Source: Paenibacillus sp. ACRRY
GTDB taxonomy: Bacteria; Bacillota; Bacilli; Paenibacillales; Paenibacillaceae
Direction: 5' to 3'
DNA length: 64,000 nt
Assembly (NCBI RefSeq): GCF_022346995.1
Contig: NZ_JAKRNM010000002.1
Location: 806,001-870,000, forward strand
Of this stretch, positions 28,653 through 37,360 are shown piece after piece; the stretch's first letter is position 1, and each line of letters begins with the position of its first letter. A model generated the notes under the pieces. It searched no databases. It had not been told where the DNA came from and saw only the letters and a program-made list of their open reading frames with translations. The position numbers were made by a program, and so were the translations under genes.

Positions 28653-28701
28653 TTGACAACCACGTCCAGGTTACCTATAATTCTTTCAGTAATATTTACG
28701 A
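28653..28701 (+). promoter_or_regulatory. znu promoter with Zur-box-like operator
   Basis: A consensus promoter TTGACA (28653-28658), 17 bases, TATAAT (28676-28681). Immediately downstream, 28687-28701 reads CAGTAATATTTACGA. This matches the Bacillus Zur box TCGTAAT-N-ATTACGA at 11 of 14 positions and overlaps the expected transcription start. Confidence 0.75.
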
Positions 28702-28726
28702 TTAAGAGATGCGGAGTGAAGCAATA

Positions 28727-29782
28727 GTGAAATGGTATAATGAAACAACTCAAACCAGGGGTACCCGGATACAGCATACAAGCAAAAGTGGCAAAATCAG
28801 CACCAAATGGTTATGGAGCAGCTTGCTTATTCTCGGTTTGCTCATGTTGTCGGCGTGCGGACAAGGTAATTCGGAAAGTGCAAAGATCGAGGAAGGCAAA
28901 GTGAATGTTATTACGAGTTTTTATCCGGTATATGCATTTACAACGGCCATCGGCGGTGAAGATGCAAATGTTATTAATTTGCTGCCAACCGGCGTTGAAC
29001 CCCATGACTGGACGCCAAAGAGCCAGGATATTGTAAACACCTCCAAAGCACAATTGTTCCTATACAACGGTGCAGGCCTTGAAGGATGGGTACCTAACTT
29101 TCTCAAGTCCCTTAACAGCGATACTCAAGTGAAGTCTGTGGCTGTAAGTGATGGAGTGAGCCTGCTGACTGCTGAAGGTGATGATGGACACAACCATGGG
29201 GAAGAGCATGAAGACGAACACGCGGAAGAAGAAGCAGGCACAGAGGACGTTGCAGACCATCACGTTGACCCTCACACATGGGTAAGTCCCAAGTCGGCTA
29301 TGGTGATGGCAGAAAATATTAAAAACAGTCTGGTCGAAGTAGATCCTGATCATCAGGATGGTTACGAACAGCGCTACGAGGAACTTCGTACCAAACTCGA
29401 GGCGCTCGATCAGCGCTTTACAGACGAACTATCCAAAGTCTCCAATAAGGAGATTGTTGTGTCCCATCAAGCATTTGGATATCTTGCACGTGATTATGGT
29501 TTGACCCAGCATGCCATCATGGGACTGTCCCCGGATGCTGAACCAACAGGTCAGGACATTGTGAATTTGTCCAAGCTTGTGAAGGAAGAGGGCATCAAGT
29601 ACATTTTCTTCGAAGAGCTGGTCTCTGACAAATTGGCCAAAACACTCGCTGGCGAAGCAGGTGTAGAAACGATGGTGCTGAATCCGGTTGAAGGGCTTAC
29701 CAAGGAACAGGCAGCGAATGGGGATGATTATTTCACCCTGATGGAGAAAAATTTGCAAAATCTGCTGATCGCATTAAAATAA
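28727..29782 (+). CDS. znuA: Zinc ABC transporter substrate-binding lipoprotein
   Basis: The product is a 351-residue cluster A-I metal-binding lipoprotein. GTG 28727 is the preferred start, with GGAG (28713-28716) ten bases upstream; ATG 28709 is an alternative. Either way the N-region is long, with the lipobox LSAC at Cys-44. The family segments VEPHDWTPKSQDI, HHVDPHTWVSP and VSHQAFGYLARDYGL carry the metal-binding His residues. A His/Asp/Glu-rich loop (DDGHNHGEEHEDEHAEE) is typical of zinc ZnuA rather than manganese MntA. It is the first gene of znuABC, downstream of a Zur-like operator. Confidence 0.92.
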   Translation: MKWYNETTQTRGTRIQHTSKSGKISTKWLWSSLLILGLLMLSACGQGNSESAKIEEGKVNVITSFYPVYAFTTAIGGEDANVINLLPTGVEPHDWTPKSQDIVNTSKAQLFLYNGAGLEGWVPNFLKSLNSDTQVKSVAVSDGVSLLTAEGDDGHNHGEEHEDEHAEEEAGTEDVADHHVDPHTWVSPKSAMVMAENIKNSLVEVDPDHQDGYEQRYEELRTKLEALDQRFTDELSKVSNKEIVVSHQAFGYLARDYGLTQHAIMGLSPDAEPTGQDIVNLSKLVKEEGIKYIFFEELVSDKLAKTLAGEAGVETMVLNPVEGLTKEQAANGDDYFTLMEKNLQNLLIALK

Positions 29783-29838
29783 GATAGACTGAAGGATTCG
29801 TTTTGCAATCCTTATATATAATGAAGGGCGGCTTTGCC

Positions 29839-30597
29839 ATGCAGCAAATCATGCCACTATGTCATGATCCAATCATAGAGATTGAGAAGTTATCTTTCTC
29901 TTACGGTGACCAGCGGGTGATCGAAAATCTTGATTTTATGGTCAAGGAACGGGATTTTGTCGGTATTATCGGTTCGAACGGAGCGGGAAAAACGACACTG
30001 CTGCGCATGTTGGTGGGACTTCTGCCTCCAGCGCAGGGGGATATCAAATTGTTCGGACAGTCGATCCGCAGATTTAAGGATTGGGAACGGATCGGCTATG
30101 TTCCGCAAAAAAATGCATTTAACCCATTGTTCCCTGCAACTGTGCGGGAAGTGGTCATGTCTGGCTTGTACAACAATAAGAATATGTTCCGCCGGATGAC
30201 GCGCAAATCGCAGCAGCAATGCACCGATGCACTTGAGGTTATGCGTATCGAGGATCTGGCGAACAAACGGATTGGACAATTGTCCGGAGGACAGCAGCAG
30301 CGTGTGTTTTTGGCACGTGCGCTCATCAATCACCCGGATTTGTTAATTTTGGATGAGCCTACAGTGGGGATTGATGCCGAGTCTCAAGCAAGTTTCTTTG
30401 AGCTCATTACCCACATGCATGAACACCACCGAATGACATTCCTGATGGTTTCACATGATATGGACCGGATGGAGAATTATCTTGGTTCAGAAGCGGCTGC
30501 AACCAACGGAAAAATCAACTTTCATGTGCGTCATTCTCATGAGGTGGAGGATTGTGCCGAGACCAATTTGCAGCATACTACTGCCCTGGTACGATAA
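29839..30597 (+). CDS. znuC: Zinc ABC transporter ATP-binding protein
   Basis: The product is a 252-residue ATPase of the metal importer. Walker A is GSNGAGKTTLLRM, the signature LSGGQQQRVFLARAL, and Walker B LLILDEPTVGID with the switch His in MVSHD. The start is ATG 29839; upstream ATG 29821 and TTG 29803 are also in frame, but the AGGG run at 29825-29828 best suits 29839. The C-terminus carries an His-containing tail (HVRHSHEVED). It lies between znuA and znuB in one operon. Confidence 0.93.
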   Translation: MQQIMPLCHDPIIEIEKLSFSYGDQRVIENLDFMVKERDFVGIIGSNGAGKTTLLRMLVGLLPPAQGDIKLFGQSIRRFKDWERIGYVPQKNAFNPLFPATVREVVMSGLYNNKNMFRRMTRKSQQQCTDALEVMRIEDLANKRIGQLSGGQQQRVFLARALINHPDLLILDEPTVGIDAESQASFFELITHMHEHHRMTFLMVSHDMDRMENYLGSEAAATNGKINFHVRHSHEVEDCAETNLQHTTALVR

Positions 30598-30643
30598 TGA
30601 TATTGTACAACTAGATTAGACAAGGCTGAAGGAGTCGTGTGTT

Positions 30644-31447
30644 TTGGAGATTTTAATGAGTGATTTTTTTCAGCGGGCACTGGCAGGAGGATTGCTGATC
30701 GGCATTACAGCTCCACTGATTGGACTGTTTTTGGTGCTGCGGCGTTTGTCCATGATCGGAGACACCCTATCTCACGTAACGATTGCCGGGGTTGCCCTCG
30801 GTTTTTTGATTGAGGTTTATCCGATTGCAGTAGGGCTTGTCTTTGCTGTGCTCGCATCCTTTGCTATAGAGAAGCTGCGCAAGGCATATAAGACTTATGC
30901 GGAGTTATCCATTGCAATAATTATGTCAGGTGGAGTTGCGCTTGCTTCGTTGTTCTTCACACTGGGCAAAGGGTACAATACGGATGTAATGAGTTACTTG
31001 TTCGGAAGTATTTATACCCTGGACTCTACCGACTTGAAGTTGGTTGGAGTGGTAACGCTGATTGTAGTCATCGTTGTTGCGCTGCTACATAAGGAGTTTT
31101 TCCTGCTCAGTTTTGAAGAAGACGCTGCGGCAGTTACAGGACTGCCTGTTAGAGTGCTTAACATGCTGATTACGGTGATGACGGCTCTGGTAATTAGTAC
31201 TGCGATTAAGATCGTGGGGGCACTGCTGGTGTCAGCACTATTGACTATACCTGTAGCCGTAAGTTTGCTTATGGCTCGCAGTTTCAAGTCGGCCATTATT
31301 CTCTCGGTTGTTATCGGGGAAATTGCAGTAGTCATTGGTCTGGTGGTAGCGGGAATTTGGAATTTGGCTCCAGGAGCAACGATTGTATTATTGCTTATCA
31401 TGATGCTGATTCTTACGATGATTGGAAAAAAAGGGTTCCGAGCCTGA
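30644..31447 (+). CDS. znuB: Zinc ABC transporter permease
   Basis: The product is a 267-residue integral membrane protein of the ABC-3 family. It has about seven to eight hydrophobic segments and the conserved early motif LRRLSMIGDTLSHVTIAGVA. TTG 30644 (AAGGAG, 30629-30634) and ATG 30656 (GGAGA, 30646-30650) are both plausible starts; the longer one is given. It completes znuABC. The next gene, ccdA, starts 47 bases later without a terminator. Confidence 0.92.
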   Translation: MEILMSDFFQRALAGGLLIGITAPLIGLFLVLRRLSMIGDTLSHVTIAGVALGFLIEVYPIAVGLVFAVLASFAIEKLRKAYKTYAELSIAIIMSGGVALASLFFTLGKGYNTDVMSYLFGSIYTLDSTDLKLVGVVTLIVVIVVALLHKEFFLLSFEEDAAAVTGLPVRVLNMLITVMTALVISTAIKIVGALLVSALLTIPVAVSLLMARSFKSAIILSVVIGEIAVVIGLVVAGIWNLAPGATIVLLLIMMLILTMIGKKGFRA

Positions 31448-31494
31448 AGAAATAAGCGTGCAAGTGAGCCCCAGGGAAGGGAGACCACCGCTTC

Positions 31495-32208
31495 ATGCCT
31501 GATGTTAATGTGTGGCTGGCTTTTGTCGCAGGATTGGCTTCATTTATATCACCGTGTTGTCTTCCACTGTACCCTTCGTATTTATCCTACATTACAGGAA
31601 TGACAGTGCAAAGGTTGAAAGACGATCGCAATCAGCGTGAAGTTCGGTTTAAAACATTAACACACACGCTGGCGTTTATTTTGGGATTCTCGGCAGTTTT
31701 TTACTCGCTTGGACTTGGAGCTGGATTGTTTGGGCAATTTTTCAATGATAATCGTGATTTGATCCGTCAGTTATCTGCCATTTTAATTATGCTCATGGGT
31801 TTATTCCTGCTAGGTGTATTTAAACCGCAGTTTCTGATGAAAGAACGCAAGATGGACCTGAAGTGGAAGCCAGCAGGTTACCTGGGCTCTTTTATTTTCG
31901 GAATTGGTTTCTCCGCAGGCTGGTCGCCGTGTATCGGTCCCATCCTGACAGCAATCATCGCGATGGCTGCGAGTGAACCGACAACCTGGCTGGCCTTAAT
32001 CACCGGCTATACGGCTGGATTCGCATTACCTTTCTTCATCCTTGCTTTTTTCATCGGTTCAACACGTTGGATCTTACGATATTCCAATGTGATGATGAAA
32101 GTCGGGGGAGCGCTGATGCTGTTTTTGGGTGTACTGCTATTCACGGATCAAATGACGAAAATTACTATTTGGTTGCAGCAGATTACACCCGATTGGATGA
32201 TTATTTGA
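31495..32208 (+). CDS. ccdA: Cytochrome c biogenesis protein CcdA
   Basis: The product is a 237-residue polytopic thiol-disulfide transporter of the DsbD/CcdA family. It passes electrons from cytosolic thioredoxin across the membrane for cytochrome c maturation and, in Bacillus, for spore cortex synthesis. Six hydrophobic segments are visible. The paired redox cysteines lie in ISPCCLPLYPSYLSY (helix 1) and GWSPCIGPIL (helix 4). The start is ATG 31495, with AAGGGAG upstream. It may be read through from znuB. A bidirectional terminator separates it from splB. Confidence 0.93.
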   Translation: MPDVNVWLAFVAGLASFISPCCLPLYPSYLSYITGMTVQRLKDDRNQREVRFKTLTHTLAFILGFSAVFYSLGLGAGLFGQFFNDNRDLIRQLSAILIMLMGLFLLGVFKPQFLMKERKMDLKWKPAGYLGSFIFGIGFSAGWSPCIGPILTAIIAMAASEPTTWLALITGYTAGFALPFFILAFFIGSTRWILRYSNVMMKVGGALMLFLGVLLFTDQMTKITIWLQQITPDWMII

Positions 32209-32253
32209 GCCAAGTATTAGTTAAGGCTACTTATTAATTTAAAGTAAATAAAT

Positions 32254-32308
32254 AAAGCAGGCTACATGAAGGCCAGAGCACATTCTGACCCATGTAACCT
32301 GCTTTTTT
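32254..32308. terminator. Bidirectional terminator between ccdA and splB
   Basis: AAGCAGGCTACATG (32254-32267) pairs with CATGTAACCTGCTT (32291-32304), flanked by T residues on the right and A residues on the left. Confidence 0.82.
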
Positions 32309-32340
32309 GATCGCCACCATCGTGGATATGACGTCAGTAC

Positions 32341-33411
32341 TTAGGTGAAGTAATCAATGTTCGCTAACGGGAAGTGTTCAAAAATTTGCTCCGTGATGAA
32401 TTCACGCAGTGCATCCTGCTGGTCATCCTTGTACACATATTTATATTGTCCCCATCGTCCCCATTTCATCTTTCTTTTCTCGATGTCCATTTCGAGTTTG
32501 GTTTTGGGGTAGCGTTTCTCAATGGTAGCTTTTGCCGTTTTGGTAAATCGATGCTGAATCATTTCAAACGTAAGATCCTTCGTGGCATCTTCCGGGAGCG
32601 TGTCGGCAAGCTTCTGTAAAAGCTCCGCGTATCCTTCCTGCCATCCGTCATACCACATGATGGGGGCGATGATAAAACCTAACGGGTACCCCGCATGGGC
32701 TATTTTGCCTGCGGCTTCAATTCGTTCTTCAAACCTTGAGGTAGCAGGTTCAAAGTTCTTGATGACATAGTCCGAATTGACACTGAACCGGATGCGGGTA
32801 TGACCGTTATGTTTGATATTTAATAATGGATCCACGTGATGATATTTCGTCACAAACCGCAAACGTCCGTATTCCTCGTCTGCCATAAAACGGATCAGAT
32901 CACCCAAATTTTCGGTAATATGCTCGAGTCCTACCGGATCGGAAGTACACGCTGCTTCAAACCGGGTGATTTCAGGTGCTCGTTCATCGATATAGCCTTT
33001 GGCCGCCTGAATGATCTCTTCGGTGTTCACATACACCCTTACGTAAGGCTTAGCTCCAAGTGTGGTTTGAAGATAACAATAATGACAGTGGCCCATGCAC
33101 CCTGTTGAGATGGGTATTGCATATTCAGCTGAAGGTTTGGACTGATCAAATTTGAGTGTTTTGCGTACACCCACGACCAGGGTTCGCTTCGCCATCCGGT
33201 ATTTTTCCTGTTCTGTTTCACCAGGCAGATTGGTGATCCGGTTATGGGAAGTAGTCATCTGATATGGAATTTCTTTGGAAGTGACCCATTCCATAATTCG
33301 TTTGCCCTTCTCATATTCCAGCGCACCGGGTTCAAAATAGACCAAATCGGGAATAAAGGGTTTAGTACCTTTTGCTTTGCGAACCGGGGGCTGCGCAACA
33401 CTTGTACTCAC
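32341..33411 (-). CDS. splB: Spore photoproduct lyase (radical SAM)
   Basis: The product is a 356-residue radical-SAM DNA repair enzyme that reverses spore photoproduct (thymine dimers formed in spores) during germination. The cluster motif C-x3-C-x2-C appears as GCMGHCHYCYLQT, and the FVTKYHHVDPLL and IRFSVNSDYV segments are family features. The start is GTG 33411 (reverse), with GAAAGGAG seven bases upstream; the longer open frame to 33477 has no ribosome-binding site. No splA partner is visible. A clear sigma-G promoter was not found. It is transcribed away from mntR. Confidence 0.93.
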   Translation of the reverse strand: MSTSVAQPPVRKAKGTKPFIPDLVYFEPGALEYEKGKRIMEWVTSKEIPYQMTTSHNRITNLPGETEQEKYRMAKRTLVVGVRKTLKFDQSKPSAEYAIPISTGCMGHCHYCYLQTTLGAKPYVRVYVNTEEIIQAAKGYIDERAPEITRFEAACTSDPVGLEHITENLGDLIRFMADEEYGRLRFVTKYHHVDPLLNIKHNGHTRIRFSVNSDYVIKNFEPATSRFEERIEAAGKIAHAGYPLGFIIAPIMWYDGWQEGYAELLQKLADTLPEDATKDLTFEMIQHRFTKTAKATIEKRYPKTKLEMDIEKRKMKWGRWGQYKYVYKDDQQDALREFITEQIFEHFPLANIDYFT

Positions 33412-33557
33412 GGAATCACTCCTTTCAATACGACCTTGCTTAGTTTGCCTCACATCTGCACAAGTCACCCTTGCCAAAACTTGCGTACGGGATCAGAAGC
33501 GCCCATGTGTTATAAACGACATAGCGATTGATTCGTACAAGACTTGCCAATGCGTAT

Positions 33558-33572
33558 TGATAACATGTATCA
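33558..33572. promoter_or_regulatory. 15-bp near-palindrome upstream of mntR
   Basis: TGATAACATGTATCA reads almost the same on both strands (TGATA...TATCA). It lies in the splB-mntR divergent gap, 58 bases before mntR. It is unlike the Bacillus MntR box and more like a 7-1-7 Fur-family half-site pair. Which protein binds it is unknown. Confidence 0.4.
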
Positions 33573-33629
33573 TTATAAGATAGGGATCAGGCAAGAATAT
33601 TGCCGGTCAGAGAGAAGAGAGGGAAGCAG

Positions 33630-34058
33630 ATGCCAACGCCCAGTATGGAAGATTATTTGGAGCGTATATACAAATTGATTGATGAAAAGGGCTATGCTCG
33701 TGTGTCAGATATAGCTGAAGGATTGGAAGTGCATCCTTCATCGGTGACCAAGATGATCCAAAAGCTGGACAAAGACGAGTACCTGATTTACGAAAAGTAC
33801 CGTGGGTTGGTACTTACTCCAAAAGGGAAAAAGATGGGAAAACGTTTAATGGAACGCCATCATCTGCTTGAACAATTTTTAACGACGATCGGTGTTCAGG
33901 AAGAGAATATCTACAAGGATGTGGAAGGAATCGAGCATCATCTGAGCTGGGACTCCATTACCTGCATCGAGTCTCTGGTAGAATATTTCCGTCAGGACGA
34001 AAGCCGATTGCGTGATTTGCAAAATATTCAGGAACTCATGAGCAATACCGAATCCTGA
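33630..34058 (+). CDS. mntR: Manganese-responsive regulator MntR (DtxR family)
   Basis: The product is a 142-residue DtxR/MntR repressor, the same length as Bacillus subtilis MntR. Its N-terminus ([19 protein letters not shown], then [20 protein letters not shown]) and wing ([21 protein letters not shown]) are close to it. Metal ligands are expected at Asp-8 (MEDY), the ERHHLLEQF helix and [10 protein letters not shown]. The start is ATG 33630, with GAGAGGGAAG upstream; the 152-residue frame adds unsupported residues. Position next to yqhO matches the Bacillus order, except for one inserted gene. Confidence 0.95.
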   Translation: MPTPSMEDYLERIYKLIDEKGYARVSDIAEGLEVHPSSVTKMIQKLDKDEYLIYEKYRGLVLTPKGKKMGKRLMERHHLLEQFLTTIGVQEENIYKDVEGIEHHLSWDSITCIESLVEYFRQDESRLRDLQNIQELMSNTES

Positions 34059-34105
34059 GGCAGCATAGGACCATTCACAGAGGTCCTTAACAGCTTAAAC
34101 TTTCA

Positions 34106-34163
34106 AAAAACAGAGGGTGTATCTTTGTCGTTGTAAATGGCAGAGAGACACCCTTTGTTTTTT
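34106..34163 (+). terminator. Terminator after mntR
   Basis: AAAACAGAGGGTGT pairs with ACACCCTTTGTTTT around a long loop and is followed by further T residues. Confidence 0.75.
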
Positions 34164-34268
34164 GTTGTCCATAATTTGGCGAATTATCGCAACTAACCAA
34201 TCCTTTGAAGCGTCTATTAAACTAGCAGAATTTGCCGAGAATTTTAATGATGATGGAGGATTGCACTG

Positions 34269-35867
34269 ATGAAGTTTCGTAATGGTTTGATCCTGCTGCT
34301 CATTTTCGTGCTGGGTTTACAAACAGCTGGGTTGAGTGCGCAGGCTGCTTCACAAAAAGAGATTGATATTTATCTGGATGGTCAACGACTGGAATCCGAT
34401 GTATCACCCTACATTCTGCCCAAAGTGAATGTGACGATGGTTCCGCTACGGGTAATTAGTGAAGGATTGGGGGCATCCGTCCTTTGGACACAAGCTTCGA
34501 GAACCGTAACGATCAAGAAATCCGAATCGGTGATCACCATGACCAGTGGACGCCAGCAAGCGACGGTGGATGGTATCGCAGTCGATTTGGATGCATCGGT
34601 TGAACTGAAGAAGGGCCGTGTTATGGTTCCGATTCGATTCGTGAGTGAAAACCTTGGAATTACAGTGAATTGGAATCAGTCAGAACAGACGATTCGTTTA
34701 ACGACAGGAGATGCTCCTATACCTGACCCGGCTACCCCGGCAAATCCAGGAGGAACAGGCAGTACGCCAAGCACGGATGACATGCGTGGTGCATGGATCT
34801 CAACAGTGAACGGTGATTGGCCTTCCTCCAGTGCCAAAGGAAATGTGGAGAAGCAGAAGCTGGAGTACACTCAACAGCTCGATACACTCAAAGGCATGGG
34901 AATCAATGCCGTATTTGTTCAGGTTCGGGCCAATGCAGACGCCATCTATCCTTCCGGTCTTGTACCATGGAATAGTGTGCTGACAGGGACCCAGGGCAAG
35001 GATCCAGGATATGATCCGCTTGCCTTCATGATTGAGGAAGCTCACAAAAGAGGTCTGGAGTTCCATGCCTGGTTTAACCCGTTCCGTGCAACCAACTCGG
35101 CGAGTACAACCGGACTTGCAGCCAATCATGTGTCCAAACTGCATCCGGACTGGATTGTAAATGCATCTGGCAAACAGTACATTAATCCAGGAATTCCGGA
35201 AGCCAGACAGCATATTATCGACACCATCATGGAAGTGGTCAATCAATATGATATTGATGGTGTTCACCTGGACGATTACTTTTATCCTTCTAACGTAACG
35301 TTCAACGATGACGCTGCCTTCAAGGCTTATAACACATTGAATACCAAAGACCGTGCCGAGTGGAGACGGGATAATATCAATCAGTTTGTTAAACAGCTGG
35401 GTGAGAGCATCCACCAAGTAAAAGCGGGCGTAGAGTATGGAATCAGTCCTTTTGGTGTATGGCGCAATAAAGCTGTCGATATCACAGGTTCCGATACCAA
35501 AGCGGGAGTCACTGCCTATGACAGCATGAATGCGGACGTGCGTACATGGATCAAACAGGAGTGGATTGACTATGTTGCACCGCAAGTATACTGGAGCATG
35601 ACGTTAAGTGCAGCACGCTATGACAAAGTGGTGGACTGGTGGGCAAATGAAGTCGCTAATACGGACGTTAAATTGTATATTGGGCACTCCCCTTATAAGC
35701 TGGGTACGCCTGAAGTAGGCTGGCAGACTTCCCAAGAGATTATTGATCAGCTCGTGTACAATGAGAAATACGATACAATCAAAGGCGATATTTACTTTAG
35801 TTCGCAATATTTGACGAAGAATCCTCTGGGCTTGATCGCGAGATTAAAAGCATATTATGGACTTTAG
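34269..35867 (+). CDS. Secreted family-10-like glycosyl hydrolase (DUF187/GHL10) with CuAO-N domain
   Basis: The product is a 532-residue exported protein. A signal peptide ends near residue 26 (SAQAA). A copper-amine-oxidase-N-like domain (about 30-140; VNVTMVPLRVISEGLGASVLW, GRVMVPIRFVSENLGITVNW) is followed by a Pro/Gly/Thr-rich linker. The GHL10 TIM-barrel domain (about 168-532) begins with MRGAWISTVNGDWPSS and contains FVQVRANADAIYPSG and DGVHLDDYFYPS, with probable catalytic acids. Relatives such as YngK may act on peptidoglycan or its glycans; the substrate here is unknown. The start is ATG 34269, with GGAGG eight bases upstream. It is inserted between mntR and yqhO relative to Bacillus. 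Confidence 0.9.
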   Translation: MKFRNGLILLLIFVLGLQTAGLSAQAASQKEIDIYLDGQRLESDVSPYILPKVNVTMVPLRVISEGLGASVLWTQASRTVTIKKSESVITMTSGRQQATVDGIAVDLDASVELKKGRVMVPIRFVSENLGITVNWNQSEQTIRLTTGDAPIPDPATPANPGGTGSTPSTDDMRGAWISTVNGDWPSSSAKGNVEKQKLEYTQQLDTLKGMGINAVFVQVRANADAIYPSGLVPWNSVLTGTQGKDPGYDPLAFMIEEAHKRGLEFHAWFNPFRATNSASTTGLAANHVSKLHPDWIVNASGKQYINPGIPEARQHIIDTIMEVVNQYDIDGVHLDDYFYPSNVTFNDDAAFKAYNTLNTKDRAEWRRDNINQFVKQLGESIHQVKAGVEYGISPFGVWRNKAVDITGSDTKAGVTAYDSMNADVRTWIKQEWIDYVAPQVYWSMTLSAARYDKVVDWWANEVANTDVKLYIGHSPYKLGTPEVGWQTSQEIIDQLVYNEKYDTIKGDIYFSSQYLTKNPLGLIARLKAYYGL

Positions 35868-35891
35868 ATTATTTTAGCGTAATATGACCAA

Positions 35892-35947
35892 CCCTCGTTC
35901 TCATAGAGTGGCAGTAGGAATGGACTGCCTGGAGAACGGGGGTTTTT
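35892..35947 (+). terminator. Terminator hairpin overlapping the yqhO ribosome-binding site
   Basis: CCCTCGTTCTC (35892-35902) pairs with GAGAACGGGGG (35932-35942). An inner stem GGCAGT/ACTGCC is present, and TTTTT follows. The GGGGG of the 3' arm is also the only ribosome-binding sequence for ATG 35950. Confidence 0.85.
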
Positions 35948-35949
35948 AT

Positions 35950-36951
35950 ATGTTAATCAATGGGGTGTTTGAAGGCGGGGGCGTAAAGGGGATTTCGCTT
36001 GCAGGTGCCGTGCAGAGTGCACAGGACTATGGTGTCCAGTTCAATCGTGTTGCAGGGACGTCCTCCGGATCGATTGTAGCTTCATTGATTGCCGCAGGAT
36101 ATCGGGCGGAAGAGATGAAATCCATCATTGAAAATACGCCATTTGCCTCATTGCTGCGGCGTTCACCTATATTTGATATCCGCTGGATTGGACCAGCGGC
36201 AAGGCTGTTTTTGAAAAAGGGATTATATTCGGGTGAAGCACTGGAATCATGGATTGGCAATATGCTCAAACAAAAAGGAATCCGAACATTCGCAGACCTG
36301 CCACCAGGTAAGCTTCTGATTACCGCATCGGATATCTCCAATGGGACAATTCTGGTACTTCCAGATGATATACGGCGGTTCGGTATTGATCCTAATAAGT
36401 TCGAAGTGGCCAAGGCCGTGCGAATGAGCTGCAGCATTCCATATTTTTTTGATCCTGTGGCTATACGCAGATCGCCTGTGATGTCCAAAGGCATGCGTTT
36501 TCCCGATCAGTTTGTGTATGTAGTCGATGGAGGATTACTTAGTAATTTTCCCTTATGGCTGTTTGATGGTGAACGTACGGCGCGCAGTGGAGAGATCATA
36601 CCTGTGGTCGGGTTCAAGATGGTGGGGAAAACGGAAGGGGAACCAAGCAGGATCAAAGGTCCTCTAAGTATGCTTCAGGCATTGGTTGAGACGATGCTTA
36701 CAGCACATGATGAGCGATATATTGAGCAGATCAACCGTTTCCGTACGATTAAAATACCAACCTTGGGCATTAAGCCGACACAGTTCAATCTGTCCGTGCA
36801 GGACAGTACTGCATTGTACTTATCGGGTGTTGCAGCAGGTACGGAATTCTTCAGTCGATGGAATACAAAGTTCTATGATGAGCAGTTGGATAAACAAAAA
36901 AGAGAAGAGCGGAAAAAGATGTCTCAAACACCGCCTTTAACGCCTGTATAA
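35950..36951 (+). CDS. yqhO: Patatin-like phospholipase family protein (YqhO)
   Basis: The product is a 333-residue cytosolic patatin-type serine hydrolase. The oxyanion-hole glycine run (GVFEGGGVKG) opens the protein, the nucleophile Ser is in the G-x-S-x-G motif GTSSGS, and the second catalytic Asp is in VVDGGLLSNFP. The start is ATG 35950, seven bases after GGGGG; the frame open to 35884 runs through the upstream hairpin and is unlikely to be translated. The location next to mntR and yqhP matches Bacillus. Its lipid substrate is not known. Confidence 0.9.
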   Translation: MLINGVFEGGGVKGISLAGAVQSAQDYGVQFNRVAGTSSGSIVASLIAAGYRAEEMKSIIENTPFASLLRRSPIFDIRWIGPAARLFLKKGLYSGEALESWIGNMLKQKGIRTFADLPPGKLLITASDISNGTILVLPDDIRRFGIDPNKFEVAKAVRMSCSIPYFFDPVAIRRSPVMSKGMRFPDQFVYVVDGGLLSNFPLWLFDGERTARSGEIIPVVGFKMVGKTEGEPSRIKGPLSMLQALVETMLTAHDERYIEQINRFRTIKIPTLGIKPTQFNLSVQDSTALYLSGVAAGTEFFSRWNTKFYDEQLDKQKREERKKMSQTPPLTPV

Positions 36952-36958
36952 TCAAAAT

Positions 36959-36994
36959 AAAAGCACTGCTTCATGTTACGAAGCAGTGCTTTTT
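36959..36994. terminator. Bidirectional terminator between yqhO and yqhP
   Basis: AAAGCACTGCTTC pairs perfectly with GAAGCAGTGCTTT. T residues follow on the right and A residues precede on the left, serving both convergent genes. Confidence 0.9.
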
Positions 36995-37010
36995 ACTTAG
37001 CATATGAGAA

Positions 37011-37355
37011 CTAGTGAAACTTGGGAATATCATCATCGCTTTTTCCCTTATTTCCTTGAATGACATGAAAGGGATAATCTTTACGTTTTTTGGAGGAACC
37101 GCTGCTTTTTCTTGCTCCGGACCCGGATTGAGCCTTCATTTTAGCCATGGTGCGTGCCGAAGGTTTGATCTTGGGCTTGGCTTTACGTGCCCAACGCCCC
37201 GGTGGGAACTTATACAGCAGGAATATGGCCCCAAGAACGACAACAGGAATAATCAATCCGTATATGCCTTTGTCCCCCAGTGTGCTTATTATTCCAAATG
37301 CAGCAAGAGCAATGGCTGCCCAAAAAACGATAGTCATGACTGCCTGCTTGTTCAT
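37011..37355 (-). CDS. yqhP: Small membrane protein YqhP-like
   Basis: The product is a 114-residue protein with two N-terminal transmembrane helices (about 5-25 and 30-50) and a basic, Ser/Lys-rich cytosolic tail. It corresponds by position and type to Bacillus YqhP, of unknown function. The start is ATG 37355 (reverse), with AAAGGGTG upstream; GTG 37364 is within that ribosome-binding site. It lies five bases after yqhQ, so the two are co-transcribed leftward. Confidence 0.78.
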   Translation of the reverse strand: MNKQAVMTIVFWAAIALAAFGIISTLGDKGIYGLIIPVVVLGAIFLLYKFPPGRWARKAKPKIKPSARTMAKMKAQSGSGARKSSGSSKKRKDYPFHVIQGNKGKSDDDIPKFH

Positions 37356-37360
37356 ATCAA

